Shown: piece after piece, positions 29,838-39,601 of the stretch
Position numbering within the stretch: the stretch's first letter is position 1
How the letters are laid out: every line of letters starts with the position of its first letter
Source: Flavobacterium sp. 245
GTDB taxonomy: Bacteria > Bacteroidota > Bacteroidia > Flavobacteriales > Flavobacteriaceae
Direction: 5' to 3'
Length of the DNA stretch: 64,000 bases
NCBI RefSeq assembly: GCF_004362055.1
Contig: NZ_SNXB01000004.1
Location: 186,001 to 250,000 of the forward strand
Position numbers and translations under genes: made by a program
Notes under the pieces: model-generated
The model's input: only the letters and a program-made list of their open reading frames with translations
The model's database searches: none
Told to the model about the DNA's origin: nothing

Positions 29838-30239
29838 TTAACTCCAGTTAAAAGTAATTTTCTTTTCAATTTCACTACTTAAACTCAAGAATACTGGGCA
29901 AGTCATTGCTGCACGTTCTAAAATTGTTTTGCTTTTTTCATCAGCATTGCTCTTCATATCAAACACAATTTCAATTGCACCAATTCGTCTTGGTTCTGCG
30001 TTCATGATTTTTGTCACTTCGGCTGTAGAGCCAATAAAATCAACTTCTAAATCGCGGGCCTTAATTCCCATGATAGTCATCATACAGCTTGCTAAAGCAT
30101 TAGCAACTGTATCTGTTGGAGAAAAAGCTTCACCTTTTCCGTTATTATCTAATGGTGCATCTGAGATAATTTCACTTCCAGATTGCACGTGAATTGAACT
30201 TGTTCTTAAATCGCCTAAATAGGTTACTTTTGATGTCAT
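29838..30239 (-). CDS. OsmC family peroxiredoxin-like protein
   Basis: A 133-residue OsmC/Ohr-fold protein with the two conserved cysteines: Cys52 (NALASCMMTIMG) and Cys114 (AAMTCPVFLSLS). Family members reduce organic hydroperoxides through this thiol pair. It resembles the YhfA/OsmC branch more than Ohr. Its ATG overlaps the stop of the LysM/PBP gene by one base (TAATG), so the two are translationally coupled. Confidence 0.9.
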   Translation of the reverse strand: MTSKVTYLGDLRTSSIHVQSGSEIISDAPLDNNGKGEAFSPTDTVANALASCMMTIMGIKARDLEVDFIGSTAEVTKIMNAEPRRIGAIEIVFDMKSNADEKSKTILERAAMTCPVFLSLSSEIEKKITFNWS

Positions 30240-32335
30240 TAATTTGCTGCTTTTAAAGTTAAATCGGTGTCGTAATATAAAATGTAAACACCTTTGTTTG
30301 CGTGTCCGCCATCTTCTTTTTTGTAATATTGAAATTTATTATCCACTTGTTCTGTGGTCATTAAATCTGCCGTTTCCTGATAGGTTTTCCCTTGAACCAA
30401 TCGCATCATGGTATCAAAAGTAACATCAAACCCTTTCGTTGCATAAGTACTCGGATTTACCTTGTTTTTCAATCTATATGCTTTTTTGAAAATTAAAGCA
30501 CCAGCCTCATCGCTCTCGCGCGTTACAGATGGATACATCAATTTCAGCTTAATTAAATTATCAAAACTAATTTCGTCTGTATCTAATGTACTGTTTGGTT
30601 CTAAAATAACCAATTGTACTTGACATGTTTTCTGTGAATCAAGCAATGCTTTTATCGTTGTTTTTACCATCGCTGTATTTCCGGTTTCCATTACAACGTA
30701 ATTCATTCTATTTGGCAAAAGCAGACTTTTTAAATTAGCAACATCCAATCCGCCAGTTTCAGTCAATGCAGCAAATACAACACCTTTTTGATTTTGCTTA
30801 ATATAATTAATTACAGATTCTTTTTTCTTGTCGACTACTGCCACAATGTTTCCATTTTTAGCACGCATATAATCAAAAATCGAATTTCGGATTACATCAT
30901 TTGACGGAATCGCCTGATACAAATTATCAATTGGGTTTGCTGCATCTTTTGATAATGGAGAAATAACAGGCACACTATCTAAACGCAGCATATTTGCAGT
31001 CGCTTCGGCATTATTTTGATAAAATGGCCCAATAACTGCATTTGCATTTTGCAATTTATTCTGAGCAATTAAACTTGAAATATTTGATGACGTTTTGGTT
31101 TCCTGAGAGTCATAAATAGCCACATCAATTGGCAATTTTAAAGTTTTAGCCGAGTCAATTGCCATCATAGCTCCAGAATAAAAATCAAGAGTCATATTTA
31201 AAAATTTGTCATTTTTAATTTTAGTACCCATACTTGTTGTATCACTTTGAAGCTTTGCCAAATTAAAAGGCAATAATAAAACTACTTTCTGACGCTCATT
31301 CTGACCTCTTTTCTTTGTAAGCTCGACTACTTCAGGAGCTGCAGAAACCGTTTCTGACTTTACTTTGTCGACAATTTTAATACCGCTTGGCATTTCTGTT
31401 GCTTTTTCAATTGGTTTCTCAACAGCTTTTTCAATTGGCTGTGCCTGAGCAATAATTGGCTGTGGCGCTAAATATCCTGTCGGAACTTTTAAAACCATTC
31501 CTTCTTTTACACCTTCAGAAAGTGACGGGTTTAATGCTGTCAGTTCTTCCTGAGTCAAATGAAATGTTCTTCCTAAACTATAAAAAGTTTCTTTTGGCTT
31601 TACTTGATAATCCATATAGGAAACTGCCTTTTTAGGGGTTTCAGTTCCTTTTTTAGTTTCAGCAGGTTTAACAGCATTTGCAACTGGCGCTGCTTCCGTT
31701 TTAGGTGCAGTTCCTTTTATCGTTAATCGGTAACCAACTGGCAAATTTTCAACGATTTCTGGATTACGCTTTTCTAGTTCAGCAACACTCATATTGTACT
31801 GTTTTGCAATACCAAATTTAGTTTCCTTTGGCTGCACATCATGATAAACATATTTTTCCTGCGTAGTATTTTTAACCGTTTTTGCACTTGTTGCTACTGC
31901 TTTAGAAGTCGAACCTTTTGCAGGAATTACAAGCTTTTGCCCAATCTGAACGCCATCTTTTTCTAAAAAAGGATTCGCCGCTTTTAGGGCTTCATCAGAT
32001 ATTCCGTATTTATGTTCAATACTATAAAAAGTTTCTTTTGGCTGTACTTCATGAATAATTTCTTTTGAATTAGCCGATGTTTTCGCCACAGCAGTTTCAG
32101 ATTTAACCGTTGCTTTAGCGCCATTTGCAGGAATCAGCAAAACCGTATTAGGCTTTACTCCATTTCGAGCATCTGGATTTAAGGCATAAATATCATAAGG
32201 TGTAACTTTGAATTTTACCGCAATCTGATTTACCGTTTCTCCACCCGAAACTGTATATTTCACCACCTTTTCCTGTGAAAAAGCAGAGCAGGTTACAAAA
32301 AAAACGAGACACAATAATGTTGAATAATATTTCAT
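30239..32335 (-). CDS. LysM protein with type 1 periplasmic-binding domain
   Basis: A signal peptide (about 1-21) is followed by four LysM domains at roughly 24-70, 93-138, 160-206 and 238-284 (KYTVSGGETVNQIAVKFKV, HEVQPKETFYSIEHKYG, HDVQPKETKFGIAKQYN, YQVKPKETFYSLGRTF). After a Pro/Glu-rich linker, residues about 345-695 resemble a leucine/amino acid-binding type 1 fold (VVLLLPFNLAKL, NANAVIGPFYQNNAEATANML). LysM binds peptidoglycan, so this is probably an envelope-anchored binding or structural protein. No transporter gene is nearby. Ligand unknown. Confidence 0.8.
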   Translation of the reverse strand: MKYYSTLLCLVFFVTCSAFSQEKVVKYTVSGGETVNQIAVKFKVTPYDIYALNPDARNGVKPNTVLLIPANGAKATVKSETAVAKTSANSKEIIHEVQPKETFYSIEHKYGISDEALKAANPFLEKDGVQIGQKLVIPAKGSTSKAVATSAKTVKNTTQEKYVYHDVQPKETKFGIAKQYNMSVAELEKRNPEIVENLPVGYRLTIKGTAPKTEAAPVANAVKPAETKKGTETPKKAVSYMDYQVKPKETFYSLGRTFHLTQEELTALNPSLSEGVKEGMVLKVPTGYLAPQPIIAQAQPIEKAVEKPIEKATEMPSGIKIVDKVKSETVSAAPEVVELTKKRGQNERQKVVLLLPFNLAKLQSDTTSMGTKIKNDKFLNMTLDFYSGAMMAIDSAKTLKLPIDVAIYDSQETKTSSNISSLIAQNKLQNANAVIGPFYQNNAEATANMLRLDSVPVISPLSKDAANPIDNLYQAIPSNDVIRNSIFDYMRAKNGNIVAVVDKKKESVINYIKQNQKGVVFAALTETGGLDVANLKSLLLPNRMNYVVMETGNTAMVKTTIKALLDSQKTCQVQLVILEPNSTLDTDEISFDNLIKLKLMYPSVTRESDEAGALIFKKAYRLKNKVNPSTYATKGFDVTFDTMMRLVQGKTYQETADLMTTEQVDNKFQYYKKEDGGHANKGVYILYYDTDLTLKAAN

Positions 32336-32431
32336 AATAGGACTTAAAACAATTTAATTTAAAATTCAAAAACAAGTTACTAAATTCTTGTTAGAGCAAG
32401 ATTCGGGCCACTGTTAATTTCAACCTAAAAA

Positions 32432-34348
32432 TTACCTCAGATCGATTTCAACTTTAGCAATAATTATTTCTTTATATAACTCATCTTCTTCCTTTTTCTT
32501 GCATTTATATAAAACTTCTTCCATATTTCCGAACTTATCTGAGTAAACATAATAGGAAAGACTATTAATATTGAAAAAGAAACTTGCGTTAAAATCACCA
32601 GAATCAATAAGTTTCATAATAAACTTATCTCTTAGTGTTGCGTCTGTAAATATACCCAAAACTAAGTAATACCCATTGGAAACTTCTTTAAGATTATCAA
32701 AAACTTCAACGTTTACCGTTTTGCCTTTTTTAAGCGGATTTTCCTCTAGCTCGCGTTTCATTTCTTCTAACGAAATAGTTTTGGAACTTTCGGCTGAACT
32801 CGATATGCTTCTGTTTTTAATTGCCTCATCTTGATACTTTTTCAATTTTACCAAAGCCAATTTATCATCAAATTTCCTTGCTTCCATACTATAATAAGAA
32901 GCTTTGCTGATGTGTCTTTTTACTTCAATCTTTTTCTGAATATCTAATGAATCAATTTTTGCAATCAGTAACTGATTCTGTGCATCGCCCTGCTCCTGCT
33001 CAATTTTGTAACGTTTAATTTCTTCTAAAGAAAGCCTTTGCTGAATTGAAGTGACATTATTATTTTTTTCGCTTTCGCGGATTTTCTTCTTGTATTCCTG
33101 ATTTTCTTCAACAGCAATTTTTTCTACTTTGTTCATCAAACCAGCATAGGCTTTTCTATTTTCTGCCAATTCTTTTTTAAGCTGAGAAGACAATTCACTT
33201 GTTTTTCCGATACTTTCATACGATTGCTTTTCCAGACGTTTTGATTCATCGACATTTAAAATATCCATGCGTTTTAATTCAACTAAATCATTATTCATTG
33301 TATTCACTAATGAATCTAATTTTGCCATTAAAATATCCTGAACGTTTTTGTTTGCTTCCAAAACCAATCGAAGTTTTTCAACCGAATTTTCTTTAGAGCC
33401 ATTCATATCATTCAGATTCACTTTCAAATCATTAATTTTTATAATCTTCTGATTCATTTCTTTCTGAACAACTAATCGGTCTTTTAAATCATCAATTTCA
33501 ACTGTTTTGGCTTTTGTTTTTTCAACCACAACCTGCTTTTCGGCAAGAGCCAGCATCAGTTCTTCACTTTCATTTGCAGGCTTAATCGCTGTAGTATTGA
33601 TGGCCAATTTATTGCCCACAATTAATCCGTTTACAATTTCTGGATTTTGAGATTCCAGCTGATCAATTGAAATTCCGTATTTTTTAGAAATCGAAAATTT
33701 AGTTTCCTTTGGTTCAACCACATGAAAAATAGTTTCCTGATTAATCACACGAACTCTTCCGTCTATTGTTTTTCTTTTATTCGGAATTGTAATCGTCTGA
33801 CCAATCTGCAATCCGTTTTGCAATAAATTTTTATTTAAATCTTCTAAATCCTGAACTGAAACATTGTATTGTCTCGCAATACTGAATAAAGATTCTTTAG
33901 CTACAACAAGATGTGACGCTTTTGAAACATTTGCATTTTCAGCTTTAGAAGTATTTGAATTGTTTTGCGGAATCACCAATTCTTGGCCAATTTGAAGCCC
34001 GCCGGCAAGAATTTCTTTATTAGCTTCCTGAATAGCTTCTTGAGAAACATTATACTTTTTTGACAAAGCATACAGCGTTTCTTTTGCAGCAACAGTATGA
34101 ATAATTGGAGAATCTGATTTTGGTTTTTCTGAAGAATGAAGTGGAATCTTTATAATCTGATTGTCTTTGATTCCGTTTTGTGATTCGGGGTTGAGTTTGT
34201 AGATTTCATCAACCGAAACCTTATATTTTTGGGCTATAAAATAAGCGGTTTCTCCCTTTTGAATTTTGTGCTCAATAAATGAATCTTGTGCAGTTATTCT
34301 GTTAAAAGACAAAATAAAGACAAGAAAAAACGTTAAAAATTCTCTCAT
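32432..34348 (-). CDS. LysM and coiled-coil envelope protein
   Basis: A signal peptide precedes four LysM domains (about 24-70, 83-128, 147-190 and 206-250: HKIQKGETAYFIAQKYKV, HTVAAKETLYALSKKYN, LVVAKESLFSIARQYN, HVVEPKETKFSISKKYG). A long charged coiled-coil region runs from about 265 to 530. The last 90 residues (GYYLVLGIFTDATLRDKFI, FFFNINSLSYYVYSD) look like a SPOR-type module. Together these suggest a peptidoglycan-associated structural protein. It is 60 bases downstream of guaA, with a terminator between. Confidence 0.75.
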   Translation of the reverse strand: MREFLTFFLVFILSFNRITAQDSFIEHKIQKGETAYFIAQKYKVSVDEIYKLNPESQNGIKDNQIIKIPLHSSEKPKSDSPIIHTVAAKETLYALSKKYNVSQEAIQEANKEILAGGLQIGQELVIPQNNSNTSKAENANVSKASHLVVAKESLFSIARQYNVSVQDLEDLNKNLLQNGLQIGQTITIPNKRKTIDGRVRVINQETIFHVVEPKETKFSISKKYGISIDQLESQNPEIVNGLIVGNKLAINTTAIKPANESEELMLALAEKQVVVEKTKAKTVEIDDLKDRLVVQKEMNQKIIKINDLKVNLNDMNGSKENSVEKLRLVLEANKNVQDILMAKLDSLVNTMNNDLVELKRMDILNVDESKRLEKQSYESIGKTSELSSQLKKELAENRKAYAGLMNKVEKIAVEENQEYKKKIRESEKNNNVTSIQQRLSLEEIKRYKIEQEQGDAQNQLLIAKIDSLDIQKKIEVKRHISKASYYSMEARKFDDKLALVKLKKYQDEAIKNRSISSSAESSKTISLEEMKRELEENPLKKGKTVNVEVFDNLKEVSNGYYLVLGIFTDATLRDKFIMKLIDSGDFNASFFFNINSLSYYVYSDKFGNMEEVLYKCKKKEEDELYKEIIIAKVEIDLR

Positions 34349-34360
34349 AAATAGTAGGTT

Positions 34361-34395
34361 TAAAAAATTAAGGCATTACAAATGTAACGCCTTAA
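34361..34395 (-). terminator. Terminator of guaA
   Basis: 12-bp stem with one mismatch (TTAAGGCATTAC/GTAACGCCTTAA) around a 4-base loop, followed on the minus strand by a T run. Confidence 0.75.
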
Positions 34396-34409
34396 TTTGA
34401 AAAATCTTA

Positions 34410-35939
34410 CTATTCCCACTCAATTGTTGCAGGTGGTTTTGAACTTATATCGTAAACCACACGATTCACGCCTTTTACTTTATTTATAATGTCATTTGAC
34501 ACTTTCATCAAGAAATCGTAAGGTAAATGAACCCAGTCAGCCGTCATACCGTCTGTAGATTCTACAGCTCTAAGTGCAACCACTTTTTCATATGTACGCT
34601 CATCTCCCATAACACCAACACTGTTTACAGGAAGCAAAATCGCGCCAGCCTGCCAAACTTTGTCGTATAATCCCCATGATTTTAATCCTTCAATAAATAC
34701 AGAATCAACATCTTGTAAAATCTGAACTTTCTCAGGTGTAATATCTCCCAAAATTCTGATTGATAATCCTGGTCCTGGGAAAGGGTGTCTTCCTAATAAT
34801 TCTGGATCTATTCCTAAAGTAGCTCCAACTCTTCTTACTTCATCTTTAAAAAGCATTCTAAGCGGTTCTACAATTTTTAATTTCATATAATCTGGCAATC
34901 CGCCCACATTGTGGTGTGATTTAATTGTAGCCGATGGTCCTTTTACAGAAACCGACTCAATTACATCAGGATAAATAGTTCCCTGAGCCAGCCATTTTAC
35001 GTCTTCGATCAAATGTGATTCATCATCAAAAACTTCGATAAATACACGTCCAATAGTTTTACGTTTGGTTTCAGGATCACTGATACCAGCAAGTTCAGAA
35101 AGAAAACGATCTCCGGCATCAACACCTTTCACGTTCAATCCCATCCCTTTATATTGATCTAATACATTTTGGAATTCGTTTTTACGCAAAAGTCCGTTGT
35201 TTACGAAAATACAGTAAAGGTTTTTACCAATTGCCTGATGCAATAGAACCGCTGCAACAGTAGAATCTACACCGCCTGATAATCCTAAAACTACTTTATC
35301 ATTTCCTAGTTTCTCTTTTAATTCTGCCACCATTTCTTCAACGAAAGCATTTGGTGTAAAGTTTTGAGGAACTTCGGCAATTTTAACTAAAAAGTTCTCC
35401 AGCATTTTTGATCCATCAGTAGAATGGAAAACTTCTGGATGATATTGAATTCCGTATGTTGTTTCGCCTTCAATTTTGTAAGCAGCAAATTCTACATCAT
35501 GCGTGCTTGCAAGTTTTACCGCATTTGTTGGAAGTCCTTTTATACTATCGCTGTGGCTCATCCAAACTTGGCTGTTTTCTGAAACTCCATCAAAGAAAAC
35601 TTCATTCTCTTTAATATAAGACAAATTAGCTCTTCCGTATTCTCTTGTGTTTGAAGCTGCTACTTCTCCACCACTAAAGTGTGCTAAATATTGTGCTCCA
35701 TAACAAACTGCCAACATTGGAAGTTTGCCACGAATTTGAGATAAATCAGGATGTGGAGCGTCTTCTGCACGAACAGAAAATGGGCTTCCTCCTAAAATTA
35801 CGGCTTTATAAGGTGATAAATCACTAGGAAAGTGATTGTAAGGGAAAATTTCGCAGAATATATTTAATTCGCGAACTCTACGCGCAATAAGCTGTGTATA
35901 TTGCGATCCGAAATCTAAAATAAGTACGTTGTGTTGCAT
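34410..35939 (-). CDS. guaA: GMP synthase (glutamine-hydrolysing)
   Basis: Converts XMP to GMP. The N-terminal class I amidotransferase has the Cys in [14 protein letters not shown] and the His-Glu pair in [11 protein letters not shown]. The ATP pyrophosphatase domain has [15 protein letters not shown], and the C-terminal dimerisation domain ends [18 protein letters not shown], the normal terminus. I chose ATG at 35939 ([15 protein letters not shown]); the frame runs two codons further to a TTG. The length of 509 residues is typical. Confidence 0.98.
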   Translation of the reverse strand: MQHNVLILDFGSQYTQLIARRVRELNIFCEIFPYNHFPSDLSPYKAVILGGSPFSVRAEDAPHPDLSQIRGKLPMLAVCYGAQYLAHFSGGEVAASNTREYGRANLSYIKENEVFFDGVSENSQVWMSHSDSIKGLPTNAVKLASTHDVEFAAYKIEGETTYGIQYHPEVFHSTDGSKMLENFLVKIAEVPQNFTPNAFVEEMVAELKEKLGNDKVVLGLSGGVDSTVAAVLLHQAIGKNLYCIFVNNGLLRKNEFQNVLDQYKGMGLNVKGVDAGDRFLSELAGISDPETKRKTIGRVFIEVFDDESHLIEDVKWLAQGTIYPDVIESVSVKGPSATIKSHHNVGGLPDYMKLKIVEPLRMLFKDEVRRVGATLGIDPELLGRHPFPGPGLSIRILGDITPEKVQILQDVDSVFIEGLKSWGLYDKVWQAGAILLPVNSVGVMGDERTYEKVVALRAVESTDGMTADWVHLPYDFLMKVSNDIINKVKGVNRVVYDISSKPPATIEWE

Positions 35940-36000
35940 GCGCAAAAATACTTTTTATATTTCAATCTTAAAAATGGAATTTTGATTTTTTTTCTTAAAA

Positions 36001-36082
36001 AGGCTCTAAGGTTCTAAGATTCTAAGTTTTTTTTTAAACCACAAAAATAAAAAACTTAGAATCTTAGAACCTTAGCAACTTA
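36001..36082. repeat. Interspersed inverted repeat, type C
   Basis: Perfect 26-bp arms, 36006-36031 (begins CTAAGGTTCTAAGATTCTAA) and 36050-36075, around 18 bases. It lies between divergent guaA and the small lipoprotein gene. Confidence 0.88.
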
Positions 36083-36151
36083 GTATCTTCACAAAAAATC
36101 CAAAACCCAAAATATTTCGTATCTACAGAAAAGCCCAATTTAAATTTAACT

Positions 36152-36679
36152 ATGAAATCAAAATTTATTGTTTTGACGGTTTTACTGTCAATCTTTTTTA
36201 TCTCTTGCGATGCTGTTGATGACTTATTGACCTTCAATATTTCTAATGAAACTTCAATAAAAATCAAGAGTACTTCACCAATTAATCTGCCTTCGGAAAT
36301 TATCACTCCTGAAGTAACAACAAATTCATCTGCCGAATTTGAAAACAATAAAACAAAAGCAAGTCTTGTAAAAGATGTAAAACTAAGGTCATTAAAATTA
36401 TCGATTTCTGATCCTTCTGATAAAACTTTTACGTTTCTAAAATCGGTTCATTTGTATATTTCTACAACAAATTCAGACGAAATAGAATTGGCTTATCAAG
36501 ACAATATTATGGCAACAACCAACACAATTGATTTGATTTGTACCGATAAAAAACTGGATCAGTATATAAAAGCCAGCAGCTACAAAATAAGAACTCAGGT
36601 AACTTTGAAAGAAACATTGACTAAAGATGTAACTGTAAAAGCCGATATGAAGTTTAAGGTTACTGCGGATCCGTTTTAG
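36152..36679 (+). CDS. Small lipoprotein of unknown function
   Basis: A 175-residue protein with a lipoprotein signal (MKSKFIVLTVLLSIFFISC, Cys19). The rest is predicted beta-rich (FNISNETSIKIKSTSPINL, FLKSVHLYISTTNSDEIELA, VTVKADMKFKVTADPF). No known family was recognised. It is unusual in being bracketed on both sides by type C inverted repeats (36001-36082 and 36681-36810). Confidence 0.75.
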   Translation: MKSKFIVLTVLLSIFFISCDAVDDLLTFNISNETSIKIKSTSPINLPSEIITPEVTTNSSAEFENNKTKASLVKDVKLRSLKLSISDPSDKTFTFLKSVHLYISTTNSDEIELAYQDNIMATTNTIDLICTDKKLDQYIKASSYKIRTQVTLKETLTKDVTVKADMKFKVTADPF

Positions 36680-36680
36680 T

Positions 36681-36810
36681 CTAAGATGCTAAGATACTAA
36701 GGTTCTAAGTTTTTTTGTACTGGGATATTTGGATTTAGCCTTAAACTAACAAGGTTCTAAAATGCTGTTCTTTCTCAGCACCTTAGAACCTCAGTATCTT
36801 AGTATCTTAA
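36681..36810. repeat. Interspersed inverted repeat, type C, nested
   Basis: 29-base arms at 36681-36709 and 36782-36810 pair with three mismatches. A second smaller inverted pair (AGGTTCTAAAATGCTG near 36752 and CAGCACCTTAGAACCT) lies within the right half. It fills the gap between convergent genes. Confidence 0.85.
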
Positions 36811-36814
36811 AAAA

Positions 36815-37537
36815 TTATTCTTTCGTAACTACAATAGAAGCTTTGAATCCAGCGGCAAGATTATCCCAATAGTCATTAGTTACTAATTGCCCTTTATCAT
36901 CATACACTTGAATCTCGGCAGTATTTCCTCCGAGGGTTCCAATATTTAAAGCTTCAAAATCTAATTTATTGAATCCGTCAGAGAGATTTATTTTTACGTC
37001 TTTAAAATTAGAGTCCAAAAATATTTGATCCCTAATTACCAGATCATTATTTGAAACCTTTACTAAATCGCCGTCGATTGCTCCAAAATCACGAAACTTT
37101 ACGATAAAATATTGCGATTTTGTTTTAAAATCACCCAATGAAATATTTTTCTTTACCAATGTCCCTCGGCCTTCGCGAAGTCCTGCATCTTTTAAGGCTT
37201 TATCTAAATCTTTTTCCATTTTGGCAACATAACGATCGCCAGGATTAGCAAATTCAGTTTCTGTTGACATCGTGAATTTGCTTTTTTCTTCGCCTACCTG
37301 AAATTTTGATTTTGTAGTCAACTTAGTATTATCGTAAACATTTGGCGTTTTGATACTCGGAATTTCAGCAGTTGGAGCGGCAGGATCATTAAGATCAGGC
37401 ATATCTGGAGCAGGCATTTTTTTTGGTTCGGCACCAAATTTTGGCGCTGGAATACTCTTGAATTTAGTACTAAATTCTGTTTGGGCTGAGATTGTTACAG
37501 CGGTAAAAAATAATATGAAAAATAAAATATGCTTCAT
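36815..37537 (-). CDS. Secreted protein of unknown function
   Basis: A 240-residue protein with a signal peptide (MKHILFFILFFTAVTISAQ), a Pro-rich segment at about 28-66 (KSIPAPKFGAEPKKMPAPDM), and a folded C-terminal region (GDFKTKSQYFIVKFRDFGAIDGD, ILNLSDGF-like and AALGFKAS-like strands). The end (GGNTAEIQVYDDKGQLVTND) looks like a beta-sandwich. No family was recognised. It is monocistronic. Confidence 0.7.
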   Translation of the reverse strand: MKHILFFILFFTAVTISAQTEFSTKFKSIPAPKFGAEPKKMPAPDMPDLNDPAAPTAEIPSIKTPNVYDNTKLTTKSKFQVGEEKSKFTMSTETEFANPGDRYVAKMEKDLDKALKDAGLREGRGTLVKKNISLGDFKTKSQYFIVKFRDFGAIDGDLVKVSNNDLVIRDQIFLDSNFKDVKINLSDGFNKLDFEALNIGTLGGNTAEIQVYDDKGQLVTNDYWDNLAAGFKASIVVTKE

Positions 37538-37848
37538 TTAAAAAGTTTTATCGATCTCGCCTTTCTGATTTTATAAAATAGTATAGCAAAGCAAAAATAA
37601 TATAATTTACTTACGCACTTTAACTTTAAGTATTTTATAACAATAATTTGGGCTAATTTTTAGAATCAAAAAACCTGCCAAATAATTATTGCTTTCTCAG
37701 ATTAAATTCTAATAATAAAATTTAAAAATCCAAAATTTTCCGGATCAGCTCTTTATTTTTTTTATTTTAAAACCTATTAGTATTTTGATAGTTAACAACT
37801 TATTCTTAAATTCAAGGTTTTAATTCACGTTTATAAAAAATCAAAAAG
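37538..37848. other. 311-base spacer before cbpA
   Basis: AT-rich DNA between divergent genes. No repeat, RNA gene or clear promoter was identified; a TATTTTG sequence near 37792 is only a weak candidate -7 box for cbpA. Confidence 0.4.
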
Positions 37849-38769
37849 ATGGATTATATCGATTACTATAAAACACTAGAAATAACAAAAGCTGCAACTG
37901 AGGCCGAAATCAAAAAAGCCTACAGGAAATTAGCCCGAAAATACCACCCTGACTTAAATCCGAATGATAAAGAAGCGGAAAAAAAATTCAAGGAAATCAA
38001 CGAAGCAAATGAGGTTTTAAGCAATCCTGAAAATCGTAAAAAATATGATAAATATGGAAAAGACTGGAAACATGCTGACGAATTTGAAAAGGCAGGTTAT
38101 GACCCAAATCAGCAACAACAGCAATATTCAAGACAGCAAAGCGGACAAGATTTTTCTGGTTTTGACGGCGATTTTTCAGGAAGTGATTTCTCAGAATTCT
38201 TTAATTCGATGTATGGATCTGGACGAAGCAGTCGAAGCCAATCCAAATACAGAGGCCAAGATTTTAATGCCGAATTACAGTTGGACTTAGCATCGGCATA
38301 CACGACTCACAAACAAAGTCTGACCGTAAATGGCAAGAATATCAGAATTACAATTCCGGCCGGAGTTGAAAATGGCCAGGTTATAAAAATTCCGGGACAT
38401 GGTGGCGCTGGAGTCAACGGAGGACCAAACGGTGATTTATATATTACTTTTTCAATTTCTAATAATTCTGATTTTAAAAGAGAGGGAGATAATTTGTATT
38501 CAAATGTTGATTTAGATTTGTACACAGCTGTTTTAGGCGGAGAAATCAGCATCAAGACTTTTGATGGAAAAGTAAAAATCAAAGTTCCCGCCGAAACTCA
38601 AACAGGAACAAAAGTCAAATTAAAAGGAAAAGGTTTTCCTGTTTATAAAAAAGACAATCAATTTGGTGATTTATATGTGACGTACAACTTAAAAATACCT
38701 ACCAAATTATCTGAAAAAGAAAAAGAATTATTTGCCGAATTATCTAAACTAAGAAATCATGAGCAGTAA
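37849..38769 (+). CDS. cbpA: DnaJ-class co-chaperone CbpA (no zinc finger)
   Basis: An N-terminal J domain with HPD at 33-35 (ARKYHPDLNP) stimulates Hsp70 ATPase. A Gln/Gly/Ser-rich linker covers about 80-130 (GSGRSSRSQSKYRG), followed by the DnaJ C-terminal substrate domains (VNGKNIRITIPAGVENGQVI, GDLYITFSISNNSDFKREGD). The CxxCxGxG zinc repeats of DnaJ are absent, giving a CbpA-type protein of 306 residues. The following cbpM overlaps it by 11 bases, a partnership known from CbpA/CbpM of Gammaproteobacteria. Confidence 0.9.
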   Translation: MDYIDYYKTLEITKAATEAEIKKAYRKLARKYHPDLNPNDKEAEKKFKEINEANEVLSNPENRKKYDKYGKDWKHADEFEKAGYDPNQQQQQYSRQQSGQDFSGFDGDFSGSDFSEFFNSMYGSGRSSRSQSKYRGQDFNAELQLDLASAYTTHKQSLTVNGKNIRITIPAGVENGQVIKIPGHGGAGVNGGPNGDLYITFSISNNSDFKREGDNLYSNVDLDLYTAVLGGEISIKTFDGKVKIKVPAETQTGTKVKLKGKGFPVYKKDNQFGDLYVTYNLKIPTKLSEKEKELFAELSKLRNHEQ

Positions 38770-39064
38770 AAATTTAATCCAAATAAAACAATTTTGTCTG
38801 TATCACGAAATTGAAAATACCTTTATCAAAGAACTTAATAATTATGGTTTGGTCGAAATTATTTTCGAAGAAAATGACGAATACCTAGAACCGGAACAAT
38901 TGCCTGCAATCGAAAAAATGATGCGAATGCATTACGATCTTAATATCAATTTAGAAGGAATTGATGCCATTTATCATTTGCTGAATAAAATTGAAGCGCT
39001 ACAACAACACTTGACAACCACGCAAAACAAACTCCGAATTTACGAAGAACAACAAAACAGCTGA
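38759..39064 (+). CDS. Chaperone modulator CbpM-like
   Basis: A 101-residue protein whose start overlaps cbpA by 11 bases. The fold is MerR/CbpM-like: EIENTFIKELNNYGLVEI, LPAIEKMMRMHYDLNINLEGIDAI and a terminal helix (LNKIEALQQHLTTTQNKL). CbpM binds the J domain and inhibits CbpA. The assignment rests on length, the pattern YDLNINLEGID and the position. Confidence 0.8.
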   Translation: MSSKNLIQIKQFCLYHEIENTFIKELNNYGLVEIIFEENDEYLEPEQLPAIEKMMRMHYDLNINLEGIDAIYHLLNKIEALQQHLTTTQNKLRIYEEQQNS

Positions 39065-39213
39065 TTCCAAAATATCACAAAAAAGGCTGATTTCAAGAGT
39101 GATTTCAAACTAAAATGATTCTTTTTCACTGGCTTATTTTATAAATTGCAACGCATTAATTAACCTGATTTGTTTTTTAAAACAACCTAAAACAATTCAA
39201 AAAAACTCATAAA

Positions 39214-39597
39214 ATGAAAAGAGAAAACATCTTAACAGGATCACCGTGGGAAGACAAGATGGGATACTGCCGTGCTGTAAGAATTGGTAATATCATCGAA
39301 GTTTCGGGAACTGTTGCAATCGTTGACGGCGATAAAGTAAAAGCCGATGACGCGTATGCACAGACCTATAATATAATCGAACGCGTTGAAAAAGTTTTGG
39401 AGGATTTGAATGTGGGAATAAAAGACGTTATCAGAACTAGAATTTTTACAACTGATGTTTCAACTTTTGAAGAAGTTGCCAGAGCACACTCCGCTTTCTT
39501 TAAAGATGTAAAACCTACAACTGGTTTTTATGAAATAAGTAAATTAGTTGCACCTGAATATTTAGTTGAAATCGAATTTACTGCTGTAGTACAATAA
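39214..39597 (+). CDS. RidA/YjgF-superfamily protein
   Basis: A 127-residue Rid protein: GYCRAVRIGNIIEVSGTVA, YAQTYNIIERVEKVLED, GIKDVIRTRIFTTD and YLVEIEFTAVVQ. RidA itself hydrolyses reactive enamines using an Arg (Arg105 in E. coli or Salmonella RidA). At the equivalent place this protein reads PTTGFYEIS with no Arg, so the classic deaminase activity is doubtful. It probably belongs to another Rid subgroup. Confidence 0.82.
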   Translation: MKRENILTGSPWEDKMGYCRAVRIGNIIEVSGTVAIVDGDKVKADDAYAQTYNIIERVEKVLEDLNVGIKDVIRTRIFTTDVSTFEEVARAHSAFFKDVKPTTGFYEISKLVAPEYLVEIEFTAVVQ

Positions 39598-39601
39598 TAT
39601 T

